This document shows, piece by piece, positions 1-7,862 of a stretch of DNA of 64,000 nucleotides. The stretch comes from Sediminicola sp035798135 (GTDB lineage Bacteria > Bacteroidota > Bacteroidia > Flavobacteriales > Flavobacteriaceae): the NCBI GenBank assembly GCA_035798135.1, contig JAPFBR010000001.1:806001-870000 (forward strand). The letters run 5' to 3'. The first letter of the stretch is position 1. Each line of letters starts with the position of its first letter. The position numbers and the translations under genes are program-made. The notes below the pieces were generated by a model. That model saw only the letters and a list, made by a program, of their open reading frames with translations, searched no databases and was not told where the DNA came from.

Positions 1-198
1 GTTGATAAATTGGGTGTAGATGAAAACGAAGTGGTTGCGGAAGCAAGCTTTACTAACGACTTAGGAGCAGACTCATTGGACACTGTTGAATTGATAATGG
101 AATTCGAAAAAGAATTCGATATCCAGATTCCAGATGATCAAGCCGAAAATATAGCAACAGTTGGTCAAGCAATTAGTTATATAGAAGAGGCAAAGTAA
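1..198 (+). CDS. acpP: acyl carrier protein, 5' end missing
   Basis: The reading frame is open from base 1, so the gene starts before the window; 65 C-terminal codons plus a stop remain. Acyl carrier protein carries growing acyl chains on a 4'-phosphopantetheine arm in cytoplasmic type II fatty acid synthesis. The attachment motif GADSLDTVEL is present (Ser of DSL), followed by the acidic helix II-III pattern (EFEKEFDIQIPDDQAENI) typical of ACP. The gene directly precedes fabF, the classical acpP-fabF arrangement. A hairpin with a T-run lies between them, so read-through may be partial. Identification is firm; only the N-terminus is unseen. Confidence 0.95.
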   Translation, partial: VDKLGVDENEVVAEASFTNDLGADSLDTVELIMEFEKEFDIQIPDDQAENIATVGQAISYIEEAK

Positions 199-223
199 CT
201 TTATGATATCTTGAATGAGATTT

Positions 224-265
224 AAAATATCCATGTGGTAATAGTGTCGCATGGATATTTTTTTT
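224..265 (+). terminator. hairpin with T-run between acpP and fabF
   Basis: AAAATATCCATG (224-235) pairs with CATGGATATTT (250-260), followed by an uninterrupted T-run. It is a good intrinsic terminator placed inside what is otherwise an acpP-fabF operon, so it may act as an attenuator that makes acpP mRNA more abundant than fabF mRNA. Confidence 0.75.
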
Positions 266-306
266 AATTTACACTTCTCTTAGATACTAAAATAAATATT
301 GGTTCA

Positions 307-1557
307 ATGCAATTAAAACGAGTTGTGGTTACTGGATTGGGTGCTTTAACTCCCATAGGCAACAATATTCAGGAATATTGGGAAGGCCTAAAAAGCGGGA
401 AAAGTGGATCGGCACCTATTACTTATTACGATACAGAAAAATTCAAGACAAAATTTGCTTGTGAACTAAAGAATTTCAATGCAGAAGACCATTTTGACAG
501 AAAAGAGGCACGCAAATTGGATAGGTTTGCTCAGTATGCCCTAGTTTCTTCCGATGAGGCTATTATAGATTCTGGATTAGATCTTGATAAAATTGATAAA
601 TTTCGAGTAGGCGTAATTTGGGGAGCCGGAATAGGTGGCTTGGAAACATTCCAGAACGAAATGATGAATTTTGCTGCTGGGGATGGCACTCCAAGGTTCA
701 ACCCATTCTTTATTCCAAAGATGATCGCCGATATTGCCCCTGGAAATATTTCCATAAAACATGGTTTCATGGGCCCTAATTATACTACGGTTTCTGCTTG
801 TGCCTCTTCGGCCAACGCCATGATCGACGCCCTAAACTATATTCGTTTAGGCCATTGTGATGTTATTGTTACCGGAGGTAGTGAAGCGGCAGTTACCATT
901 GCAGGTATGGGTGGTTTTAATGCCATGCATGCCCTTTCTACCTTAAATGAGAGTCCTGAAACAGCTTCCAGGCCGTTTGATGCCACAAGGGATGGTTTTG
1001 TATTGGGTGAAGGTGCAGGAGCACTGATTCTAGAGGAATACGAGCATGCCAAGGCAAGGGGAGCAAATATTTATGCTGAAATTGTAGGCGGAGGAATGTC
1101 CAGTGATGCTTATCACATGACAGCACCGCACCCAGATGGAATTGGTGTAGTTCGCGTGATGGAGAACTGTTTACGTGATGCTGGACTAAAGCCAGAGGAT
1201 GTAGATGCAATCAATACGCACGGTACTTCAACTCCATTGGGAGATGTGGCCGAACTAAAGGCGATTACCAAAGTATTTGGCGCACATGCAAAAAATATTA
1301 ATATAAATTCAACCAAGTCCATGACCGGCCATCTTTTGGGAGCGGCTGGGGCTATAGAGGCCATTGCCTCTATACTGGCCATGAAACACAGTTTGGTGCC
1401 ACCCACCATCAACCACACCACGGTTGATGAGAATATAGACCCTAATCTAAACCTTACCTTGAACAAGGCACAGAAAAGAGAGGTAAATGTTGCCATGAGC
1501 AATACATTCGGATTTGGGGGACACAATGCTTGCGTTGTTTTTAAAAAAATAAGTTAA
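307..1557 (+). CDS. fabF: beta-ketoacyl-ACP synthase II
   Basis: FabF condenses malonyl-ACP with acyl-ACP in each elongation round of fatty acid synthesis. The 416-residue length is normal. The thiolase-fold catalytic triad is visible: Cys165 in VSACASSANAM, His305 in NTHGTSTPLGD and His342 in MTGHLLGAAGA, with the C-terminal glycine-rich NTFGFGGHN loop. It follows acpP and is followed after 7 bases by rnc, so fabF and rnc are very probably cotranscribed. No exact TAnnTTTG promoter is seen in the 40 bases upstream, which suggests read-through from acpP past the hairpin. Confidence 0.97.
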   Translation: MQLKRVVVTGLGALTPIGNNIQEYWEGLKSGKSGSAPITYYDTEKFKTKFACELKNFNAEDHFDRKEARKLDRFAQYALVSSDEAIIDSGLDLDKIDKFRVGVIWGAGIGGLETFQNEMMNFAAGDGTPRFNPFFIPKMIADIAPGNISIKHGFMGPNYTTVSACASSANAMIDALNYIRLGHCDVIVTGGSEAAVTIAGMGGFNAMHALSTLNESPETASRPFDATRDGFVLGEGAGALILEEYEHAKARGANIYAEIVGGGMSSDAYHMTAPHPDGIGVVRVMENCLRDAGLKPEDVDAINTHGTSTPLGDVAELKAITKVFGAHAKNININSTKSMTGHLLGAAGAIEAIASILAMKHSLVPPTINHTTVDENIDPNLNLTLNKAQKREVNVAMSNTFGFGGHNACVVFKKIS

Positions 1558-1564
1558 ACAAAGA

Positions 1565-2305
1565 ATGAATTTTCCTTCCAATATATTCAATTCCCATCCT
1601 AAAGAGGATGGGGATTTTTTTGGAGGAATGACTAGAATACTTGGGTTTAAGCCCAAGAAGCTGGACATCTACAAAAAGGCTTTTCTTCACCGTTCCGCCA
1701 ACATAAAGGATTCCAAGGGGATCCCAATGAACTATGAGCGTTTAGAGTTCTTGGGGGATGCCATGCTTGGAACCATCATATCACGTTACCTTTATAATGA
1801 AGTTCCTGAAGGAGATGAGGGTTACTTGACCAAAATGCGCTCAAAAATAGTAAGTAGGGAGCATTTGAACGAGTTGGGTAAGGATTTAAATCTTATCGAT
1901 TATGTGGAAAGTAGAATCCCAAGATCACATTTCGGGGACAATATCCATGGGAATGTTTTTGAGGCCTTGGTTGGAGCCATCTATTTGGATAGGGGATATA
2001 AATACTGTGAGAAATTCATCAATTTCAGGGTTATAATCCCGTATGTGGATATAGAGCAATTGGAAGGCAAGGTTATCAGTTATAAGAGTTTGGTCATCGA
2101 ATGGTGCCAAAAACAGAAAAAATCCTTTAATTACAATGTTTACGAGGACACCGGCAAGGATGCCCTTAAACATTTCGCTGTAAAACTCACCATAGGAAAC
2201 AATGTTGTTGCCAAGGCAAGGGCAACTTCCAAAAAGAAGGCAGAAGAAAGAGCCTCCAAGAGGGCGTATTTTGCATTGCAGAACAAAATTGACAAATCCG
2301 AATAA
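1565..2305 (+). CDS. rnc: ribonuclease III
   Basis: RNase III cleaves double-stranded RNA in rRNA maturation and mRNA turnover. The protein has 246 residues: an endonuclease domain with the signature ERLEFLGDAML (acidic Mg-binding residues) and a second acidic cluster GNVFEALVGAIYLD, then a C-terminal double-stranded RNA-binding domain ending in ATSKKKAEERASKRAYFAL. The start lies 7 bases after the fabF stop, pointing to one transcript. The fabF-rnc pair is common in many bacteria. Nothing is unusual. Confidence 0.97.
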   Translation: MNFPSNIFNSHPKEDGDFFGGMTRILGFKPKKLDIYKKAFLHRSANIKDSKGIPMNYERLEFLGDAMLGTIISRYLYNEVPEGDEGYLTKMRSKIVSREHLNELGKDLNLIDYVESRIPRSHFGDNIHGNVFEALVGAIYLDRGYKYCEKFINFRVIIPYVDIEQLEGKVISYKSLVIEWCQKQKKSFNYNVYEDTGKDALKHFAVKLTIGNNVVAKARATSKKKAEERASKRAYFALQNKIDKSE

Positions 2306-2411
2306 AATTACTCCAACTCTATCGTTTTCGTTGATTTAAAGGCCCTTAAACATTTTGGGGAGCTATGTTTCTTACGTTATAAATCATATATTTACGTTTT
2401 GCATACAAGTT

Positions 2412-2876
2412 ATGGCGGCCATTCATAAAATTTCTGAAGACTTTTTCGAGGATTCATATACATTGATCGCATTGCACAGTAGTTTGGAAGATCACGCTTT
2501 GGTTTATACCCTTAACAAGTGTCTAAAATCAAAGTTGAGAAGGTCCAGAGAAGACTTAGATATTTCCAAGGAGGTTTCTTTCCCAATATTCGAATGGAAA
2601 GATATCGTACATGATGCCAATTGGACCCTAATAACAAACTTTAGTATCAAAGAAGAAAACTTAGGTCAAGATGGCCTTTTCGGGAATGAACCGTCCTATA
2701 GAAACCATTACTTGGTACCTGAGTACAAGGATGTAGATTATTTCTTGAAAATAGAAATGGACGAGGTGGATGAATGTGAACCCATTGTAAGGGGAATATT
2801 GAAAATACCGGAGATAATTACTGCATATACCGTGGATAACAAAAAACTAAAATCAAAAAATAATTTAATTTTTTAA
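2412..2876 (+). CDS. IPExxxVDY family protein, function unknown
   Basis: A 154-residue protein of a small family conserved in Bacteroidota and named for the motif seen here as VPEYKDVDYFLKI. It has no recognised catalytic domain and no signal peptide or membrane segment. In this phylum it characteristically sits between rnc and pyk, exactly as here, so co-expression with central carbon or RNA metabolism is likely but the role is unknown. An ATG 57 bases upstream is in frame, but the extra residues (hydrophobic, low similarity to the family start) and the T-rich promoter-like sequence there make ATG 2412 (MAAIHKI) the better start. It ends 3 bases before pyk. Confidence 0.8.
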   Translation: MAAIHKISEDFFEDSYTLIALHSSLEDHALVYTLNKCLKSKLRRSREDLDISKEVSFPIFEWKDIVHDANWTLITNFSIKEENLGQDGLFGNEPSYRNHYLVPEYKDVDYFLKIEMDEVDECEPIVRGILKIPEIITAYTVDNKKLKSKNNLIF

Positions 2877-2879
2877 AAA

Positions 2880-4316
2880 ATGCCAACTAACAAAAAGACA
2901 AAGATAGTCGCAACCTTAGGGCCCGCAACGAGTAAGAAAGAAGTGCTGAGAGATATGATCGAGGCTGGGGTTGACGTCTTTAGGATTAACTTTTCCCATG
3001 CCGATTATAAAGATGTTTCGGAACGTATAAAAATGATCCGTGAACTAAATGACGAAATGGGGACAAACATTACCATTTTAGGCGATTTACAGGGACCTAA
3101 ACTTAGGGTCGGTGTAATGGCCGGAGAGGTAGTTGTGGCGCCAGGAGATGAGATAACCTTTGTGACTGGAAAACCTTTTGAAGGAACTGCCGAAAGGGTG
3201 TATATGAACTATGCTTCTTTTCCTCAAGATGTTAATCCAGGAGAACGCATATTATTGGACGATGGAAAGTTGATGTTCGAAGTGATTACTACCAATAGAA
3301 CGGATGAAGTTCGCGCTAAAGTTATCCAAGGGGGACCTTTAAAATCAAAAAAAGGGGTAAACCTGCCCAACACCAATATTTCCTTGCCCGCCTTGACAGA
3401 AAAGGATATTAAGGATGCCATTTTTGCCATCAAGGAAAAGGTGGATTGGATTGCGCTTTCATTTGTACGCTTTAGCCAAGATTTGATTGATCTTCAAACT
3501 TTGATAGCGGAACATTCCGATGTTAAAATCCCGATCATTGCAAAAATCGAAAAGCCTGAAGCTGTTGAAAACATAGATAAGATCGTTGCATATTGTGATG
3601 GTTTGATGGTTGCCAGGGGTGATCTAGGGGTGGAAGTTCCTGCACATGAAGTTCCTCTGATCCAAAAACAATTGGTTCTCAAGGCTAAAAAAGCAAGGAT
3701 TCCCGTGATCATAGCCACCCAAATGATGGAGACCATGATTACAAGTCTTACTCCAACAAGAGCAGAAGTAAACGATGTTGCCAATTCAGTTATGGATGGT
3801 GCCGATGCTGTTATGTTATCGGGCGAGACTTCTGTAGGGAATTATCCCGTACAGGTGATTGAAAAAATGACCAGTATTCTAAAAAGTGTAGAAGGGTCTA
3901 ATCTTATCAAGGTGCCTCAAGATCCACCACAGATTCGTACCAATAGATATATAACAAAGTCCATTTGCTATCACGCCTCCCTCATGGCCAATGAGATTAA
4001 AGCGAAGGCAATATCAACTTTAACAAACAGTGGATATACGGCCTTTCAAATTTCGGCCTGGAGACCTAGTGCCCATATTTTGGTATTTACGTCCAACAAA
4101 AGAATTTTAACACAATTGAACTTGTTGTGGGGTGTTAGAGCTTTTTATTACGACAAATACGTAACTACGGATGAAACTATCGAGGATGTAAATAGACTCG
4201 CTGTTGAAAAGGGCTTTTTAGAGCCAGGAGACATGCTAATTAGTTTGGCTGCTATGCCTATAAAGGACAAGGGAATGGTGAACACCTTAAGGGTATCAGA
4301 GATAGAGGCTCATTAA
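2880..4316 (+). CDS. pyk: pyruvate kinase
   Basis: Pyruvate kinase makes pyruvate and ATP from phosphoenolpyruvate and ADP, the last step of glycolysis. At 478 residues it has the complete core: N-terminal KIVATLGPAT and VFRINFSHA, the substrate-binding IIAKIEKPEAVENID strand with the active-site lysine, MVARGDLGVEVP, and ATQMMETMI, then the C-terminal allosteric domain. The start is 3 bases after the preceding stop, so it shares that transcript. A strong terminator follows 24 bases after its stop, ending the acpP-to-pyk block. Confidence 0.97.
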   Translation: MPTNKKTKIVATLGPATSKKEVLRDMIEAGVDVFRINFSHADYKDVSERIKMIRELNDEMGTNITILGDLQGPKLRVGVMAGEVVVAPGDEITFVTGKPFEGTAERVYMNYASFPQDVNPGERILLDDGKLMFEVITTNRTDEVRAKVIQGGPLKSKKGVNLPNTNISLPALTEKDIKDAIFAIKEKVDWIALSFVRFSQDLIDLQTLIAEHSDVKIPIIAKIEKPEAVENIDKIVAYCDGLMVARGDLGVEVPAHEVPLIQKQLVLKAKKARIPVIIATQMMETMITSLTPTRAEVNDVANSVMDGADAVMLSGETSVGNYPVQVIEKMTSILKSVEGSNLIKVPQDPPQIRTNRYITKSICYHASLMANEIKAKAISTLTNSGYTAFQISAWRPSAHILVFTSNKRILTQLNLLWGVRAFYYDKYVTTDETIEDVNRLAVEKGFLEPGDMLISLAAMPIKDKGMVNTLRVSEIEAH

Positions 4317-4340
4317 ACACTGCAGGCTATCGAACATAAT

Positions 4341-4381
4341 AAACCCCCAACTATTTTTCATAGTTGGGGGTTTATTTTTTT
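4341..4381 (+). terminator. intrinsic terminator after pyk
   Basis: AAACCCCCAACTA (4341-4353) and TAGTTGGGGGTTT (4361-4373) form a perfect 13-bp stem with a 7-base loop followed by a T-rich tail. It ends the pyk transcript; the arm composition also allows some activity on the other strand. Confidence 0.9.
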
Positions 4382-4636
4382 AGACATAGTGCATCAGGCA
4401 ACCTCCCGTTCATAGGCTATGAAATTGATGATCTTTCCATTTTGGTCAAAAAGTGGTTGGGCCTTGTAGTCGCACCAATAGCCATTTCCATCTTTTTTGT
4501 AATATAATATCCTTGCTTAAAAAGACAACAATAGTCCACAGAATATGAATAGCTTACCTGAATTATTGGTGGCTGCAAGGCTCATTTGTGTGCCACAAGA
4601 ATGATCGTTGCAGGTGCACTCGTGAGGGTTTTGGGT
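4382..4636. other. gene-poor interval between pyk and dinB
   Basis: The interval of about 320 bases between the pyk and dinB stops holds the pyk terminator and then the decayed PAS fragment. The remaining 120 bases next to dinB contain no intact reading frame; they are in frame with the PAS remnant and dinB but show no recognisable domain. Confidence 0.6.
4394..4516 (-). pseudogene. remnant of a PAS/PAC-domain sensory gene
   Basis: This short minus-strand frame encodes 40 residues ending in a stop at 4394-4396: KKDGNGYWCDYKAQPLFDQN and then GKIINFIAYEREV. This is the C-terminal PAC-like part of a PAS domain (pattern Y-x-KDG-x-YW...PLFD..GKI..FIA.ER.V). The frame is interrupted by a TAA at 4517-4519, has no plausible start, and lacks the rest of the PAS fold and any output domain. 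Upstream of that stop the same frame runs another 38 codons, with a Cys-rich segment ECTCNDHSCGTQ of unknown origin, to the dinB stop. I read it as a decayed sensor gene fragment. Confidence 0.6.
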
Positions 4637-5734
4637 CTAGAAATCGAACTGAAGTTGTACGGAAATAACTTCTTGGTGCAATTTTTCTTTCTTTTCAGTA
4701 TTTAAATTTGAAAGGGAAATCCCCAAGAGCCTAACAGAGTTTTCCAATTTCTCCTGATACAATAGGTCTTTTGTAGCTTCCAAGATGAGGGATTGGTCCG
4801 CTATAAAAAAAGGTAGGGTTTTGCTTCTCGTATGTAAAGAAAAATCACTGAACTTAATTTTTAAAGTGATTGTTTTTCCGGCAATATTGGATTTTTTCAA
4901 TCTTTTTTCCAACTCTTTGGCAATATTTTCCAAACGCTCCAACATGAAGATTTCACTACTTAAATTTTCATCAAAGGTACGTTCCGCCCCAACTGATTTT
5001 GGGATTCTATCGGGTTTAACGGGACTATGATGAATGCCCCGGACCACATTGTAGTAAAAGGACCCGCTTTTTCCAAAATGTTCTTCCAAAAATTCTAGGG
5101 GTTTTGACTTCAAGTCCAATCCTGTAAAAATACCGAGGCGGTACATTTTATCTGCGGTCACCTTTCCTACGCCATAGAATTTTCTAATTTCAAGACCTTC
5201 CAAAAAAGAAATTACCTCTTCGGGATTTACAGTCTTTTGACCGTTGGGCTTGTTGATGTCACTTGCCACCTTGGCAATGAATTTATTTATTGAGATACCT
5301 GCCGAAGCGGATAGCTCCAATTCATCTTGGATCCGTTTTCTTATTTCTTGGGCAATTAAGGTAGCAGACGGATTTCCCTTTTTATTTACGGTCACATCCA
5401 AATATGCCTCATCTAGGGAGAGCGGTTCCACCAGGTCTGTATATTCCAAAAAGATGCTTCTAATTTTTTGGGAGATTTCTTTGTATCTGGCAAAGCGCGG
5501 TTTCACAAAAATAAGATCGGGACAGTTTTTTTTGGCCAAATATCCACTCATAGCGCTGCGAACCCCAAATTTTCTGGCCTCGTAACTTGCGGCGGCCACC
5601 ACCCCTCTTTTCTCACCCCCACCCACGGCCAATGGCTTGCCTTTTAATTCGGGATTGTCCAATTGTTCTACGGAGGCGTAGAAGGCATCCATATCTACAT
5701 GGATAATTTTTCGCAATGGGAAATCATAGGACAT
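4637..5734 (-). CDS. dinB: DNA polymerase IV (Y-family, translesion)
   Basis: DinB is an error-prone polymerase that bypasses damaged bases. The 365-residue protein has the Y-family palm motifs HVDMDAFYASVEQ and SLDEAYLDVT (metal-binding acidic residues), a steric/fidelity segment YEARKFGVRSAM, helix-hairpin-helix thumb (FYGVGKVTADKMYRLGI) and a little-finger domain. It ends in QLQFDF, resembling a QLxLF-type beta-clamp-binding motif. It is transcribed alone, divergent from the downstream oxidoreductase. A -7 element lies only 4 bases before the ATG, so the mRNA may be leaderless. Confidence 0.95.
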   Translation of the reverse strand: MSYDFPLRKIIHVDMDAFYASVEQLDNPELKGKPLAVGGGEKRGVVAAASYEARKFGVRSAMSGYLAKKNCPDLIFVKPRFARYKEISQKIRSIFLEYTDLVEPLSLDEAYLDVTVNKKGNPSATLIAQEIRKRIQDELELSASAGISINKFIAKVASDINKPNGQKTVNPEEVISFLEGLEIRKFYGVGKVTADKMYRLGIFTGLDLKSKPLEFLEEHFGKSGSFYYNVVRGIHHSPVKPDRIPKSVGAERTFDENLSSEIFMLERLENIAKELEKRLKKSNIAGKTITLKIKFSDFSLHTRSKTLPFFIADQSLILEATKDLLYQEKLENSVRLLGISLSNLNTEKKEKLHQEVISVQLQFDF

Positions 5735-5738
5735 GGTA

Positions 5739-5746
5739 CAAAATTA
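5739..5746 (-). promoter_or_regulatory. -7 element of the dinB promoter
   Basis: On the minus strand this reads TAATTTTG, an exact match to the Bacteroidota TAnnTTTG. It ends 4 bases before the dinB ATG, which would put the transcription start at or next to the A of the start codon. Confidence 0.55.
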
Positions 5747-5762
5747 AGCTATATTTATCTGG

Positions 5763-6431
5763 ATGGAAACAAAAGATAAAACAGCTATTATTCTTGGGGC
5801 TACGGGTCTTACCGGAAGGGTTTTGCTGGAAATACTCTTAGGCAATGAGCAATATAAAAAGGTAATTCTTTTTTCTAGATCCACGGTAGCTCGCTCCCAT
5901 CCTAAATTGAAGGAATATTTGATAGATGTCCTCAAATTGGAATCACAAGTCGATGAATTTAAGGCGGATGAGGTGTTCTGTTGTATTGGCACCACTAAGG
6001 CAAAGACCCCAGATAAAAAAAAATATAAGGATATTGATTACGGGATACCATTGAGCGCTGCAAAACTTTGTAAAGTTAATGGTATCAAAACATTCATCCT
6101 GATTTCTGCCCTAGGCGCCAACGCCAATAGTGGGGTGTTTTATACTAGTGTAAAAGGGGAGATGGAGCGTGATGTATTGAAATGTAATATTCCCAAAACA
6201 CATATTTTGCAGCCTTCTTTAATAGGGGGGAAGAGAGAAGAAAAAAGGGCAGGAGAATGGCTTTTTAAACAATTGTTCGGACTTTTCAAGCTGTTACTGG
6301 TGGGACCATTGAAAAAGTATCGATCTATAGCTCCCGGGCATATCGCAAAGGCTATGGTCTGGTTGGCCAACAATGATTACGATAAAATTAGAGTGGAATC
6401 TGACGAGATCCAAGAGATCGGTGGTAAATAG
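5763..6431 (+). CDS. NAD(P)-binding atypical SDR / HTATIP2-like protein
   Basis: A 222-residue Rossmann-fold protein beginning AIILGATGLTGRVLLEILL, the GxxGxxG dinucleotide-binding loop of atypical short-chain dehydrogenases (NAD(P)H-binding, related to human HTATIP2/TIP30 and YbjT-type proteins). Also visible are CCIGTTKAKTPDKK after strand 4 and ILISALGANANS. The catalytic Tyr-x3-Lys of classical SDRs is replaced by the YTSVKGEMER segment. Substrate unknown. It is followed 17 bases later by the CYTH gene and then a lipoprotein, probably one operon. Confidence 0.8.
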   Translation: METKDKTAIILGATGLTGRVLLEILLGNEQYKKVILFSRSTVARSHPKLKEYLIDVLKLESQVDEFKADEVFCCIGTTKAKTPDKKKYKDIDYGIPLSAAKLCKVNGIKTFILISALGANANSGVFYTSVKGEMERDVLKCNIPKTHILQPSLIGGKREEKRAGEWLFKQLFGLFKLLLVGPLKKYRSIAPGHIAKAMVWLANNDYDKIRVESDEIQEIGGK

Positions 6432-6448
6432 TTGCTTAGATAGAATTC

Positions 6449-6922
6449 ATGATAGAAATAGAACGTAAATTTTTGGTGACCTCCAATGGATATAAAAAGG
6501 AGGCCAAAAATAAAAAAAGAATAGTTCAGGGCTTTTTAAATACCGATCCCTTCAGAACCGTTAGGATTAGAATTAAGGAGGACCAAGGTTTTTTAACCAT
6601 TAAGGGGATAGGCAACGAAAACGGCACCACTCGTTTTGAATGGGAAAGGGAAATACCGGTTAAGGAAGCAGAATCCTTGCTAGAGTTGGCAGAGCCAGGA
6701 GCAATTGACAAGATGAGGTATGAGGTTCAAGTTGGAGACCATTTGTTTGAAGTGGACGAGTTTTTTGGAGAAAATGAAGGACTCATGGTGGCGGAGGTGG
6801 AATTAACCCATGAAGACGAATCTTATGAAGTTCCTACATGGTTAGGGGATGAAGTTACAGGGCAAACTAAATACTACAATGCACAATTGAGCAAAAATCC
6901 GTATAAAAAATGGCAACAATAA
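6449..6922 (+). CDS. CYTH-domain triphosphate tunnel metalloenzyme
   Basis: A 157-residue single-domain protein starting MIEIERKFLV, the diagnostic ExExK motif of the CYTH/TTM superfamily. Charged strands RTVRIRIKEDQGFLTIKG, FEWEREIP and YEVQVGDHLFEVDEF supply the alternating Arg/Lys and Glu residues lining the tunnel. Bacterial stand-alone members mostly hydrolyse tripolyphosphate or other organic triphosphates; class IV adenylate cyclase activity is possible but less likely. Its 3' end overlaps the next gene by 13 bases, implying translational coupling. Confidence 0.87.
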   Translation: MIEIERKFLVTSNGYKKEAKNKKRIVQGFLNTDPFRTVRIRIKEDQGFLTIKGIGNENGTTRFEWEREIPVKEAESLLELAEPGAIDKMRYEVQVGDHLFEVDEFFGENEGLMVAEVELTHEDESYEVPTWLGDEVTGQTKYYNAQLSKNPYKKWQQ

Positions 6923-7410
6923 AATTATGGGGATCATTGATTTTCTTGGGGGTTTTGGTTTCCTGTAAACAACACAGGGAACAATTACCAGTAAAGGACA
7001 ATGGTATAGACACAATAGAACCAACCATTACCCAAATTAAAAAGGAGTTGGAATCAAAAGGATTTCAAATCTTTGACTATATAGATGAGAAAACTAAGGA
7101 CACGGTATTGATGCAACAATATTTTATTGCCTTTTTAAAGACCGGGCCCAAAAGGGATCAAACTGAACGCGAAGTAGATAGTTTACAAAAATTACATTTG
7201 GACCACCTAGGGAGAATGTACGAATTGGGATATGCAGATATATCCGGTCCTTTTGGTGATGAAGGGGAAATACGTGGCATAACGATCTATAACGTCCCCA
7301 CACTTCATATGGCAGACAGTCTTGCCCATATGGACCCGATGGTCTCTGCGGGCAGATTGGTTATAGAAATGCATCCATGGTGGGCCGCAAAGGGATTTTA
7401 TTTGAGGTAA
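6910..7410 (+). CDS. lipoprotein with YciI-like domain
   Basis: A 166-residue protein with a lipoprotein signal: a hydrophobic stretch then lipobox LVSC, so it should be lipidated and exported. The mature part (YFIAFLKTGPKRDQTEREVD, then LGYADISGPFGDEGEIRGI) has the length and pattern of YciI/DGPF ferredoxin-like domains: AFLKTGP at the start, HLDHLGRMYELG in the helix, and DPMVSAGRLVIEMHPWW at the end. The biochemical role of YciI-like proteins is largely unknown and an exported version is uncommon. It overlaps the CYTH gene start-to-stop and abuts, tail to tail with no gap, the minus-strand gene at 7411. Confidence 0.75.
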   Translation: MATIKLWGSLIFLGVLVSCKQHREQLPVKDNGIDTIEPTITQIKKELESKGFQIFDYIDEKTKDTVLMQQYFIAFLKTGPKRDQTEREVDSLQKLHLDHLGRMYELGYADISGPFGDEGEIRGITIYNVPTLHMADSLAHMDPMVSAGRLVIEMHPWWAAKGFYLR

Positions 7411-7806
7411 TTATGTAGCCAGAACCCCATCTTTCCCAATTATGGGAATATTGATTAAGTTTTGCTCGTTCACGGTATTTTTCTTAAAGATATAGCGCCG
7501 TTCGTATAATTTGTCATCGGCAAAGAATGTTACAAAAAATTCATTGTCCAATGCCAGCACATCTTCTTGGACCATTTCTATTTTTTCATAGGATTTAGCC
7601 CCTACTAGGCCAATTCCATGCCTCATAGTAGATGTTTTTTTATTCTTGTCATATCCTTTTGTAACGATAAGGACCATATCTATTGGCGTGCTTCTATTGT
7701 TTATAATATAGGCGTTCCAGTCCTTGGAGAGGAAGTCATCGTTCCATTCGTGAACAATAGCAACTAATACTTCTTTGGCAATAGGGATCTCAATATCTTT
7801 TTTCAT
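7411..7806 (-). CDS. conserved small protein downstream of pheS
   Basis: A 131-residue soluble protein with no signal peptide. I recognise no catalytic domain; the chain is beta-rich with many aromatic residues (VHEWNDDFLSKDWNAYIINN; then EFFVTFFADDKLYERRYIF). Similar small proteins next to pheS in Flavobacteriaceae are often labelled as phenylalanyl-tRNA synthetase related by position only; the sequence has no class II synthetase motif, so that name should not be copied. It lies 56 bases downstream of pheS in the same direction and probably shares its transcript. Confidence 0.7.
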   Translation of the reverse strand: MKKDIEIPIAKEVLVAIVHEWNDDFLSKDWNAYIINNRSTPIDMVLIVTKGYDKNKKTSTMRHGIGLVGAKSYEKIEMVQEDVLALDNEFFVTFFADDKLYERRYIFKKNTVNEQNLINIPIIGKDGVLAT

Positions 7807-7862
7807 CGAATACCTTGGTGATTTAAAGCGAATAAAGATTCAAAAAAAATAATTTCAGCCCG

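Noticed and set aside
1113..1526. A 137-codon minus-strand frame
   Set aside because: It lies wholly inside fabF, which has complete family motifs; a shadow frame.
4437..4640. Frame continuous from dinB stop through the PAS remnant as a fused dinB-PAS gene
   Set aside because: Two stop codons separate the parts and dinB ends in a normal clamp-binding-like tail; the shared frame is likely coincidence.
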